A stretch of 14,550 nucleotides of DNA, taken from NCBI GenBank assembly GCA_964412385.1, contig CAYPOV010000093.1, positions 1 to 14,550 on the forward strand. Reading direction: 5' to 3'. Shown piece by piece: positions 7,692 through 14,480 of this stretch. The stretch is from JBGSYN01 sp964412385. GTDB taxonomy: Bacteria > Pseudomonadota > Alphaproteobacteria > Geminicoccales > Geminicoccaceae. The notes beneath the pieces were generated by a model that did not search any database, was not told where the DNA came from, and worked only from the letters and a program-made list of their open reading frames with translations. The stretch's first letter is position 1. Each line of letters starts with the position of its first letter. Both the position numbers and the translations under genes were made by a program.

Positions 7692-9191
7692 ATGGTGGGC
7701 GCAAGGAAAATGGATGTGATTGGTCACCCTTCCTCGCTCGAGGACCTCAATGAGCGCGTTCGCGAGGACCTCCTCCATCTCTGCTATCCGCCCGCGAACT
7801 GGGTGCCGAAGAGTTGGGCTCCGGGAGGTCAACCAGTCACCGATATCGTCATTATCGGTGGCGGGATGTGCGGTCTCGCGGCTGCATTTTCCTTGCTGCG
7901 GGGCGGGATGCGCAATCTTCGGATACTTGATCGCAGTCCGCAGGGGATCGAGGGACCCTGGCAGACCTACGCCCGGATGGAGACGCTACGCTCGCCCAAA
8001 CATCTCGTTGGACCTGCCTGTGGCCTGGCATCGCTAACATTCCAAGCGTGGTACCGAAGCCAATTCGGCGACGCCTCGTGGGACCTCATGGAACGAATAC
8101 CGCGGCCGCTCTGGATGGACTATCTGCGATGGTATAGAGATATACTGGCGCTGCCGGTCGAGAATGAAGTGGAGGTCGAGCGCATCGAGCCTTTCAGGGA
8201 GTTCTTGAGACTTCACTTGCGCGGTGCAGCTACGCGAGAACGCGAGATCTTCGCCCGGAAGGTTATTCTGGCAACGGGGCGCGAAGGTATGGGTCGGCCG
8301 ACCATACCTGAATTCGTCGAACAATTGCCAAGATCGCGTTGGGCTCATTCCAGCGGATCCATTGATTTCGAGGCGCTGAGGGGCAAGCGGATCGTCGTTA
8401 TTGGAGTGGGCGCTTCCGCAGTCGACAACGCCGCCGAGGCTCTCGAAGCAGGGGCCTTGGAGGTCAGGCTGCTGGCGCGCCGCAAAAAAATGCCGACGAT
8501 CAACAAGATGATGGGAATCGGATCATTTGGCTTTACCGCAGGTTACGCTGCTCTGTCCGACGAATGGCGCTGGCGTTTCATGCAATATTCTTTCGAGCAG
8601 CAAACGCCCGCACCGCGCGGCTCGACATTGCGTGTCAGTCGAAATCCCAATGCCTACTTTCACTTCGACGCCGAGATCTTACGCGCCGAGGAGAAAGGAT
8701 GCGCTTTGACAATCACGACGAAGCGCGGCGCACAGATCGAATCCGACTTCATTATCTTGGCAACGGGCTTCACAATTGACCCCAGCTCACGCGCCGAGCT
8801 TTCGGGATGGAGCGATAAGATCCTGCTCTGGCGCGACAGATATCACCCGCCCGAGGAGTTGGAGAACGAGGAGATCGGCCAGTTCCCTTATCTCGATGAA
8901 GGGTTTGCATTCCAAGAAAAAGAACCCGGAACCGCATCCTGGCTCAACAGTATTCATTGCTTCAACTACGGTGCCACGATAAGTCTCGGTAAGGTGAGTG
9001 GGGATATTCCAGCGATTAGCGATGGTGCGATGTGGTTGGCCCAGCACATAGCGGCTCGGGTTTATACCCATGACGTTGAGGTTCATTTTCGGCGGATGAT
9101 CGAATACTCCAAACCGGAACTTCGGGGCGATGAATGGCAGACGACGCCACTGCCTCTACAGCATTTGTCGGGCGAGCTTGTCGATGTCTGA
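7692..9191 (+). CDS. FAD- and NAD(P)H-dependent monooxygenase, class B-like (copy 2, paralogue)
   Basis: This 499-residue flavoprotein is clearly homologous along its whole length to the preceding gene. Shared blocks include EGPWxTYARMxTLR, LTFQxWYxxQFG, WMDYLxW, RWAH(S/T)xxxIDF and ALWRDR/LLWRDR. The FAD motif is GGGMCG (56-61), the nucleotide motif GVGASA (238-243), and the late motif is ILATGF. It differs from copy 1 in the segment after the nucleotide domain (about 263-320) and in the C-terminus, where substrate selectivity probably lies. The start at 7692 is uncertain: an in-frame ATG at 7710 has AAGGA too close to it, and neither site is ideal. The 3' end overlaps the next gene by eight bases. 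The pair could act in sequence, form a hetero-oligomer, or serve two related substrates; the sequence does not decide. Confidence 0.85.
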   Translation: MVGARKMDVIGHPSSLEDLNERVREDLLHLCYPPANWVPKSWAPGGQPVTDIVIIGGGMCGLAAAFSLLRGGMRNLRILDRSPQGIEGPWQTYARMETLRSPKHLVGPACGLASLTFQAWYRSQFGDASWDLMERIPRPLWMDYLRWYRDILALPVENEVEVERIEPFREFLRLHLRGAATREREIFARKVILATGREGMGRPTIPEFVEQLPRSRWAHSSGSIDFEALRGKRIVVIGVGASAVDNAAEALEAGALEVRLLARRKKMPTINKMMGIGSFGFTAGYAALSDEWRWRFMQYSFEQQTPAPRGSTLRVSRNPNAYFHFDAEILRAEEKGCALTITTKRGAQIESDFIILATGFTIDPSSRAELSGWSDKILLWRDRYHPPEELENEEIGQFPYLDEGFAFQEKEPGTASWLNSIHCFNYGATISLGKVSGDIPAISDGAMWLAQHIAARVYTHDVEVHFRRMIEYSKPELRGDEWQTTPLPLQHLSGELVDV

Positions 9192-9672
9192 TGCGATAGT
9201 GGCATTACTGAGCGCTGCGAACATTGAGGTTCAGAGCAGCCTCGTCAAGGAACTCGAAGCGCGCCGAGATATCTTCGAGGCCACCGCCAAGACCGAGGCC
9301 GCTGCCCTGACACCTCAAGATCCCGGAAAACTCACCCATGTCGAGCGTGCTGCATTGGCTGCGCGAATGGCGCGGCTGAACAATGATCCGAGCATGGCCC
9401 GATACTACGAGGCTCGGGTTGCAGGTGTAGAGGATGTAGCGCTATCGGCCCCGGAAACTCTTCCTGGTATTGATGGGGGAATGGCGGCACTGGTCCGCCA
9501 TGTCGATCTTGTGACCACCCGACCCAGGGACGCAACCGGCGATGATATTGATGTCCTGAAAGCGGCAGGCTGGCATGAATCCGATATCGTTCGCATATCC
9601 GAGCTCATCGCATTCGTGAATTACCAACTCCGCCTTGTCGCTGGTTTGCGACTGATGAGTATCAGCACATGA
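9184..9672 (+). CDS. CMD domain protein, Avi_7170-like (cysteine-free)
   Basis: This 162-residue protein resembles the Avi_7170-type CMD family, which I recall as an obligate neighbour of the Avi_7169-type alkylhydroperoxidase-domain protein encoded next. Recognisable parts are LTHVERAALAARMARLNNDP near residues 50-70 and the C-terminal ISELIAFVNYQLRLVAGLRL helix, which fits the second half of a CMD fold. There is no cysteine in the chain, so it lacks the CxxC centre and cannot itself be a thiol peroxidase; a structural or substrate-binding partner role is inferred. The ATG at 9184 is chosen because it overlaps the monooxygenase stop by eight bases, with a GGGCGAG-type site before it. A longer frame from 9130 would run deep into the monooxygenase gene. 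The stop overlaps the next start as ATGA. Confidence 0.75.
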   Translation: MSDAIVALLSAANIEVQSSLVKELEARRDIFEATAKTEAAALTPQDPGKLTHVERAALAARMARLNNDPSMARYYEARVAGVEDVALSAPETLPGIDGGMAALVRHVDLVTTRPRDATGDDIDVLKAAGWHESDIVRISELIAFVNYQLRLVAGLRLMSIST

Positions 9673-10253
9673 GCAACAGAATTACCGAATTCACAAACGT
9701 TCCGCCTCACTGGAAACCTCGCATTACGCCGGTCGATTTGAACAAGGCGACCGGAGAACAGCGAGCAGCGCTCCAAGAAACGCCCTCCAGCAGAGGGATC
9801 TCGGACTATGTTCTGGTCCTTGCCCATGATCCCGAAACCCTCAAGCCGCGCAGCCCGCTCTTCAATGCGATCATGTATAACAGGGGAGGATTGAGCCGCG
9901 CCGAACGCGAGCTGGGTGCTGTTGGCGCGTCGATTGTCAATCATTGTATTTATTGTGCTGCGGTTCATGCCCAGCGCTACAATCAGCTCACCAAAGACGA
10001 GACAGTCATTCATAAGGTGTTCGACCAAGGTATAGATGCCAACCTCGAGCCGCGTGTCTTGGCCATCCTGCGCTTTGCGTTCAAGCTTTCGGCCTGTCCG
10101 CCTGGTACGTCGCTGGATGATATCGCTGAGCTACGGGAGCTTGGTTTGAATGACGCCGAACTCCTCGACCTCGTCCTGTCGATTTCGCTCTTCGGTTGGG
10201 CCAACCGGCTCATGCACACACTCGGAGAGCCTGTCGCAAGCGGCGAAGAATGA
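9669..10253 (+). CDS. Alkylhydroperoxidase-domain protein, AhpD-like (Avi_7169-like)
   Basis: This 194-residue protein has a complete AhpD-type active site: Glu81, Cys93, Cys96 and His100. The spacing (E-x11-C-x2-C-x3-H) is the same as in the characterised mycobacterial AhpD. Flanking sequence (LSRAERELGAVGAS then NHCIYCAAVHAQRYNQL) is typical of the Avi_7169 family. The expected activity is thiol-dependent reduction of a hydroperoxide or a related redox step in the cytoplasm. It overlaps the cysteine-free CMD gene by four bases, so the two are translationally coupled and may form one complex. It is the last gene of the monooxygenase operon, so it may detoxify peroxide leaking from the flavoenzymes or act on their peroxidised product. 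Both roles are inferences. Confidence 0.82.
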   Translation: MSNRITEFTNVPPHWKPRITPVDLNKATGEQRAALQETPSSRGISDYVLVLAHDPETLKPRSPLFNAIMYNRGGLSRAERELGAVGASIVNHCIYCAAVHAQRYNQLTKDETVIHKVFDQGIDANLEPRVLAILRFAFKLSACPPGTSLDDIAELRELGLNDAELLDLVLSISLFGWANRLMHTLGEPVASGEE

Positions 10254-10275
10254 TCATGAGACTCACGTTAGCAGT

Positions 10276-10351
10276 GATCGGCTCAGGACGAGCATCTTAG
10301 GAGCATCGCGCCTCCAACAGAGCCGGCTAGGACGACACACCTGAGCCGATC
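10276..10351. repeat. 12-base perfect inverted repeat with 52-base spacer
   Basis: GATCGGCTCAGG (10276-10287) and CCTGAGCCGATC (10340-10351) are perfect inverted copies. Inside, GGAG and CTCC can form a smaller stem. It begins 22 bases after the stop of the AhpD-like gene. It could be a long terminator or mRNA-stabilising hairpin for the operon, or the ends of a 76-base miniature element. No target-site duplication is visible, which argues against the second. Confidence 0.5.
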
Positions 10352-10506
10352 CGCGTCCGAGAAATTCGGTAAGTCGATCGATCTCAACAAGAAGGGCTCT
10401 TTTCTCTCCGCCCACCCCACGCAATCTCGACGAGCATTTGGCTATGTTCTGCGGATCTCCAAAGATATCGACCTGAACCTAGCGCACCTTCGCGGAGGAC
10501 GATATC

Positions 10507-10529
10507 TCTAGGGGTTTTTGGCCCCTAGA
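10507..10529. repeat. 8-base perfect hairpin TCTAGGGG / CCCCTAGA
   Basis: Arms at 10507-10514 and 10522-10529 enclose a seven-base T-rich loop (TTTTTGG). The stem is perfect and GC-rich at its top, but neither strand has a T-run directly after it. A bidirectional structural element or protein-binding site fits better than a classical intrinsic terminator. Confidence 0.4.
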
Positions 10530-10572
10530 ACCCGCTAGACTAAGCTGTCTCAGAGAAAATCTTCTCCCCAAG

Positions 10573-10598
10573 ATGGCCAGGCAGGTCGCCATGTTTTT
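10573..10598 (+). terminator. Weak terminator-like hairpin with T-run
   Basis: ATGGC (10573-10577) and GCCAT (10588-10592) form a 5-base stem with a 10-base loop, followed by G and five Ts (10594-10598). An outer CCAAG (10568-10572) / CTTGG (10603-10607) pair can nest around it. It would act on transcripts coming from the monooxygenase operon, but lies about 320 bases past its last stop. The stem is short, so this is tentative. Confidence 0.25.
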
Positions 10599-10737
10599 GG
10601 ATCTTGGAGCCTTAACGGCAACCGTGTGCGAGCAAGCGGTACTCAGGAGACTATGGAGAGAAGTCTTGGTCAAACCTACCGGAATGTCTTGTCTGTTCGT
10701 GGAAACCTCGCGGGGCCGTCGATCCGGTGTGCGGAGA

Positions 10738-12285
10738 TCAGGAGCGTGAGTTCATCGCCCAGTAGGGTACAAGTTCAGGAACTTGCCAGTTTCCGTACCA
10801 GCGCTCCACATGCGGTTTGAGCTCGGCGATGAGCGCATGGCGCTCGGGCGATACCGGGTGGGCGTCCAAGTAATCGGCCAGCCGCCGCCCGATATCTTCA
10901 TGATCGAGTTTTGTCGGTGTGCCATCCTGGATCACCAACTCGCCATTGACGACAACCTCGCGTACATCGGAGGCTTTCGCCCGCAACACTGCAAGCTCGA
11001 GCATATCCACATCGGCCTCGATCCAAGGCGACCGCATGCGCGCCGTATCGAGCACGGTGAGATCCGCCGCAGCACCGATCGCAAGGGCGCCGAGACTGTC
11101 CGCGCGACCGAGCACTCTGGCACTCCCTTCTGTCGCCAGCGCCAAGACCTCCCGCGGGCTGACCACCTTCTCGGCGAATTGCGGCGCCCGTTGCAACCGC
11201 ATTGCGAGGCGCATCTCGGCGAACGGATCTTCGTCATCGCCGATCGTGGTCCCATCCATGCCGAGCCCTACACGCATGCTAGCATCCATCATCGCTCGAA
11301 TTGGCGCGATCCCGGCACGCAGCCTTAAGTTTGAGCTTGCATTGTGGATCACCCCGGCACCTGTCCGTTCCATGATCGCCAGCTCGTCTTCGGTCAACCA
11401 GACACCATGGGCGATCGAAAAGCGTTCGGAGAGCACACCCAGTTTGTCAAGATGAGCGATCGTCGAGCCGTGTGCCCGCACACCGTAGAGCTTCTCATAG
11501 AGCGATTCGACGACATGCGTTTGGATGCCGACATCAAGGCGTTCGGCCTCTTCGGCAATCCGCAACATCCAGCTATCGCCCACCCATTGCGGCCCCGGCG
11601 GTCCGAACCATACATCGATCCGCGGATGATCGCGCGTCGCAGCAATCGCCTCCCGCACCAACGCGATATACTCATCGAGCGTCATCTCGCGCGGCCGCAT
11701 GAACATTTGCCGTGCCTGTGTCGCGAGTTCTTCGGGCAATGAGCGCAACAACGCTTCGTCTTCGCCTTCTCCATGCACGATATGGCTGTCGACGCTGATC
11801 CCGGGTGCCAAGATCGCCCGCATGCCGACATCGTCATAGGCCTTGATTCGCGCCTCGAGCGTCACCCGCGCTTGTTCAGGATCAGGCGGCACGCTGCACA
11901 AATCGACCGTCAGCGTCACCCCATGCCGCAACTGCGATAACGCACTATACGCTGTTGCCAAATACGGATCCTGCGAGCGTGCCGCCGCATGACTCAACAA
12001 CCACGTCTCCAATACGTCGTCCGCGACGCCGCGCAACGTCAACGGCACGCCGTTTGAATGGCTGTGGCCATTGACGATCCCTGGCAACACGAAGCTCTCG
12101 GCCGAGCCGATGCAATCCGCTTCGGGATATGTATGGCGCAAGGCTTCGAAGGGTCCTAACTCGACGATCTTTTGATCCGCGATGGCCACAGCCGAATCGC
12201 GCAGAACGTCAGTCTTGCCGCTCTTGTCTTGGGCAGCGACCCAACCGCCGCGGACAAGGCGTATCTCGGTCGAGAACTCAGTCAT
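10738..12285 (-). CDS. Metal-dependent amidohydrolase, ATZ/TRZ (aminohydrolase/deaminase) group
   Basis: This 515-residue amidohydrolase-superfamily enzyme is a cytoplasmic hydrolase that removes amino, chloro or similar groups from N-heterocycles, or deaminates nucleoside-like compounds. The TIM-barrel metal ligands are visible: HSH at 74-76 (in GIVNGHSHSNG), His257 (IQTHVVES, with Glu260), His293 (IAHGVWL) and Asp344 (LGMDGTT). The block VIHNASSNLRLRAGIAPI (312-329) is a variant of the HNPxSNLKLxSG motif of the MTA/SAH-deaminase and chlorohydrolase branch. The C-terminus closes the small beta domain (ADLTVLDTA) and adds about 60-70 residues, longer than most homologues of 430-460. The start has a strong GGAG eight bases upstream. 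It is transcribed toward the monooxygenase operon and alone on its strand. A role in breaking down the same imported compound is possible but unproven. Confidence 0.87.
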   Translation of the reverse strand: MTEFSTEIRLVRGGWVAAQDKSGKTDVLRDSAVAIADQKIVELGPFEALRHTYPEADCIGSAESFVLPGIVNGHSHSNGVPLTLRGVADDVLETWLLSHAAARSQDPYLATAYSALSQLRHGVTLTVDLCSVPPDPEQARVTLEARIKAYDDVGMRAILAPGISVDSHIVHGEGEDEALLRSLPEELATQARQMFMRPREMTLDEYIALVREAIAATRDHPRIDVWFGPPGPQWVGDSWMLRIAEEAERLDVGIQTHVVESLYEKLYGVRAHGSTIAHLDKLGVLSERFSIAHGVWLTEDELAIMERTGAGVIHNASSNLRLRAGIAPIRAMMDASMRVGLGMDGTTIGDDEDPFAEMRLAMRLQRAPQFAEKVVSPREVLALATEGSARVLGRADSLGALAIGAAADLTVLDTARMRSPWIEADVDMLELAVLRAKASDVREVVVNGELVIQDGTPTKLDHEDIGRRLADYLDAHPVSPERHALIAELKPHVERWYGNWQVPELVPYWAMNSRS

Positions 12286-12459
12286 GACCCTTTCTCCAGA
12301 GGCTGTTTATCGTCGTTGGTTATCGACACGCAATAGATCGCCGTCCCCATTCTAGGACAATCGATAACCACCCATATAGGGCAGATCGCGGGATTGGACT
12401 CCGAGACATTGATGCGCGGCGCGTCGTCGGCATCGACACTGGCATAGAAACGAACACCG
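12286..12459. promoter_or_regulatory. Divergent promoter region with TTATCG half-sites and 10-base inverted repeat
   Basis: Between the amidohydrolase and exchanger starts, TGGTTATCGA (12317-12326) and TCGATAACCA (12361-12370) form a perfect inverted repeat with a 34-base spacer. Another TTATCG lies at 12307-12312, a direct repeat of the one at 12320-12325. The cluster is 20-85 bases upstream of the amidohydrolase start, so it is well placed to be an operator for that gene. Promoter hexamers are not clear. Confidence 0.45.
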
Positions 12460-13440
12460 ATGAACGCATGGCTGATTCTTGTTGCCGGGCTCGCTTTTCT
12501 CGTTGCTGGAGGTGAACTGCTGGTACGGGGCGCCGTCCAGGTCGCGGCTCGATTGGGCGTTTCGCCTCTCCTCATCGGCTTGACCCTGGTCGGGTTCGGT
12601 ACTTCGTTCCCGGAGCTCGTCACTTCGGTGCAAGCCGCCTGGAGCGGCTCGCCCGGTATCGCCTATGGCAATATCGTCGGCTCTAACATTGCCAATATTC
12701 TCCTTATCCTCGGTATTTCGACGTTGCTAGCGCCAATTCTCGTCAAATCCTCCGTCCTCAAACGTGACGGTGTGGTCATGGTCGCCGTAGCCGTTACATT
12801 CGCGGCACTCTCGGCAATTCTCCCCATGGGTACTCTGCTGGGCACGGCATTCGTCGCGGCCCTCGCCATCTATGTTTTCATGGCTTTCCGACAGGAACGG
12901 GTCGCCAGCGAAACAAGCCATGGCGCACTTTACGACAAGAGTGAAGCAGCAATCGCGGTCGATCCTGCATTCGCCCCCGCAGAGAAGGCGGGACCGTCTA
13001 TGGCCTTGTCGATGCTCATTGCCCTCGTCGGGCTCGGCCTGATTGTTGTCGGGGGTGCATTTCTCGTCGATAGCGCAGTCGAAATTGCCCGCGCTTTTGG
13101 CGTTTCGGAAACGACTATCGGCTTGACGATCGTCGCCGTCGGCACGTCGATGCCCGAACTTGTCACCTCAGTGATGGCGGCCATCCGCAAGGAGGGCGAA
13201 GTCGCATTCGGCAATGTGGTTGGCTCAAACATCTACAACATTCTCGGCATCGGCGGCATTACCGCGCTAATAGCACCGACCCAAGTGCCACCCGAAATCG
13301 TCAGCTTCGACAATCTCGTGATGATCGCGGTTTCGCTGCTCTTGATCCCTATCGCCTATACTGGGCGCCGTATTGTCCGCTGGGAAGGTGCGCTCCTGCT
13401 CGCGGGCTATTTCGTTTACCTTGCCATCCTTTGGCCCTGA
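12460..13440 (+). CDS. Calcium/sodium antiporter family protein (CaCA family, YrbG-like)
   Basis: This is a 326-residue inner-membrane cation exchanger with about ten helices in two inverted halves. The alpha-1 repeat (about 44-84: GFGTSFPELVTS then GNIVGSNIANI) and alpha-2 repeat (about 225-264: AVGTSMPELVTS then GNVVGSNIYNI) carry the transport-site glutamates E52 and E233 and the conserved Asn/Ser residues. A hydrophilic loop at about 144-180 separates the halves. Length and motifs are normal for prokaryotic CaCA exchangers. The expected role is Ca2+ (or related cation) extrusion coupled to Na+ or H+. The ATG at 12460 is the first start after an in-frame TAG at 12445; no clear ribosome binding site precedes it. 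It is divergent from the amidohydrolase with no functional link evident. Confidence 0.92.
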   Translation: MNAWLILVAGLAFLVAGGELLVRGAVQVAARLGVSPLLIGLTLVGFGTSFPELVTSVQAAWSGSPGIAYGNIVGSNIANILLILGISTLLAPILVKSSVLKRDGVVMVAVAVTFAALSAILPMGTLLGTAFVAALAIYVFMAFRQERVASETSHGALYDKSEAAIAVDPAFAPAEKAGPSMALSMLIALVGLGLIVVGGAFLVDSAVEIARAFGVSETTIGLTIVAVGTSMPELVTSVMAAIRKEGEVAFGNVVGSNIYNILGIGGITALIAPTQVPPEIVSFDNLVMIAVSLLLIPIAYTGRRIVRWEGALLLAGYFVYLAILWP

Positions 13441-13706
13441 GCACGGCGCGGGAATTAGGGCCTGTACCGCCTGTAAACCTACGGCCAGTGATGCAGCGCT
13501 GACAGCAGTGAGAGGTTCTTAGCGGTCCTCCGTGCAGTTTAAGCCTGACTCCGCGATTACCTCCACCTACGCCTTGCTTTGGTTGCGCTCTGGAAAGCAT
13601 GACGCTAATCACGTCGCGTTCTTGAGGAGTACGCTGACAGTGATCACATACAATCAAGCGATCTCGAAGTCTAAGCCTTTGTTGCTACCTAACTCTCGAG
13701 TAAATC
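13441..13706. other. Intergenic stretch, no gene seen
   Basis: These 266 bases hold no recognisable coding sequence. GGCCCT (13433-13438) and AGGGCC (13457-13462) can pair around the exchanger stop codon, but the 18-base loop and missing T-run make it a poor terminator. A nine-base direct repeat, CGCTGACAG, occurs near 13497 and 13630. Composition shifts toward AT in the second half, just before the reductase gene. Confidence 0.5.
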
Positions 13707-14240
13707 ATGCATCCAATTATTTATGATGTTGCCGTATCGATTGATGGCTTTATTGCTGGCCCCGACGGAGACATTTCCAAATTCGCGCATGAAGGGCCGG
13801 TGGTCGATGACTACCTCGAGAGGCTTAACGGCTACACCGTCTCCATTATGGGCAAATCGACATACGAGTTTGGCTATCGTTTCGGCTTGCAACCTGGTCA
13901 GAATCCCTACAGCCATATGCAAACCTTCGTTTTTTCGAAATCCTTGACAGTGCTGGCGAACAGCCAGATCATGGTGTGTCGGGACCCTGCCAGGAAGATG
14001 CTGGAAAAGATCAGGGCTACGTCCAATGGGCCGATATATTTGTGTGGAGGAGGATCGTTTGCTGGATCGCTCCTCGCATGGGGATTGATTGATCGAATTT
14101 GCCTGAAGCGTGCTCCGATCCTTCTCGGCAAAGGCGTTCGCTTGTTCGGAAAGGCGGACGTTTCGCCAACAATGGTTCATATCGAGACCCGGCAGTACGC
14201 CGATGGATACGCTTTTCAAGAGTTCACTATCGCAAGATAG
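13707..14240 (+). CDS. Dihydrofolate reductase family protein (RibD C-terminal domain)
   Basis: This 177-residue stand-alone RibD-C/DHFR-fold protein is probably an NADPH-dependent reductase of unknown substrate. The family signatures are in order: first strand and loop VSIDGFIAGPDG (10-21), MGKSTYE (48-54, the MGRxTYE motif), VFSKSL (75-80), and the nucleotide-binding IYLCGGGSFAGSLLAWGLID (110-129). The closing segment is PILLGKGVRLF. The length is typical for the single-domain members, which are not true folate reductases and are widespread as accessory genes. The ATG has only a weak upstream site. Its composition looks more AT-rich than the operons to its left, and no neighbour shares its strand, so a separate acquisition is plausible. 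Confidence 0.87.
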   Translation: MHPIIYDVAVSIDGFIAGPDGDISKFAHEGPVVDDYLERLNGYTVSIMGKSTYEFGYRFGLQPGQNPYSHMQTFVFSKSLTVLANSQIMVCRDPARKMLEKIRATSNGPIYLCGGGSFAGSLLAWGLIDRICLKRAPILLGKGVRLFGKADVSPTMVHIETRQYADGYAFQEFTIAR

Positions 14241-14480
14241 GTGCAACCACCTAGGACCTCTCTGATATGAACGCGCAGCCATAGCCCAAGCTAGTCGATT
14301 GTGAGCTCGAGCATTGCCGAGCCGGTACGATTCTACCCCGCATCGATTGTTTTTCGTACTATCCAGGCCTCCACCGATAACCAATCGATTTTCCTCTCTG
14401 GTCTTGGCCTCGCAGAACTTATGGGGCCAACAAACCCTTGGTAGGTGGAGAATTTGCGGACTCTGACGCAGTCCTCCGGC
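14241..14480. other. Intergenic stretch, no gene seen
   Basis: These 240 bases separate the reductase from the convergent dehydrogenase. GGACT (14458-14462) and AGTCC (14470-14474) form a 5-base stem just past the dehydrogenase stop, without a T-run, so it is only a weak terminator candidate for the - strand. A CGATAACCA at 14375-14383 matches one arm of the 12361-12370 repeat and is probably coincidental. No RNA gene is recognised. Confidence 0.45.

Larger units (their letters stand above)
10254..10737. other. Non-coding, hairpin-rich interval between convergent genes
   Basis: No convincing gene lies in these 484 bases. Short open frames on both strands have no recognisable domain, ribosome binding site or conserved-looking composition. 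The interval instead carries several inverted repeats, listed separately. It separates the 3' ends of the + strand monooxygenase/CMD operon and the - strand amidohydrolase gene, so transcription termination from both sides is the minimal expectation. It is too structured to dismiss and too degenerate to assign to a mobile element. Confidence 0.6.

Noticed and set aside
7675..7719. 14-codon open frame (ATG right after the first monooxygenase stop) ending inside the second monooxygenase
   Set aside because: It is short, without attenuator-like repeats or a paired hairpin, and most likely chance in the 18-base gap plus the overlapping coding sequence.
10278..10512. Open + frame through the non-coding interval ending at a TAG inside the 8-base hairpin
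   Set aside because: There is no suitable start with a ribosome binding site, no recognisable motif, and it overlaps the inverted repeats.
10610..10740. Possible group II intron remnant (GTGTGCGAG and CCGGTGTGCGG stretches)
   Set aside because: The resemblance to intron 5' ends and to the segment before reverse transcriptase is only a few bases; no domain V hairpin or reverse transcriptase coding is seen.
14280..14340. tRNA-like T-arm sequence (GGTACGATTCTACC)
   Set aside because: The arms do not pair correctly, and no matching acceptor, D or anticodon stems are found on either strand.
13689..14384. 231-codon open frame on - opposite the DHFR-family gene
   Set aside because: It is an antisense shadow: the + frame has clear DHFR/RibD-C motifs, and the - translation shows no domain logic.
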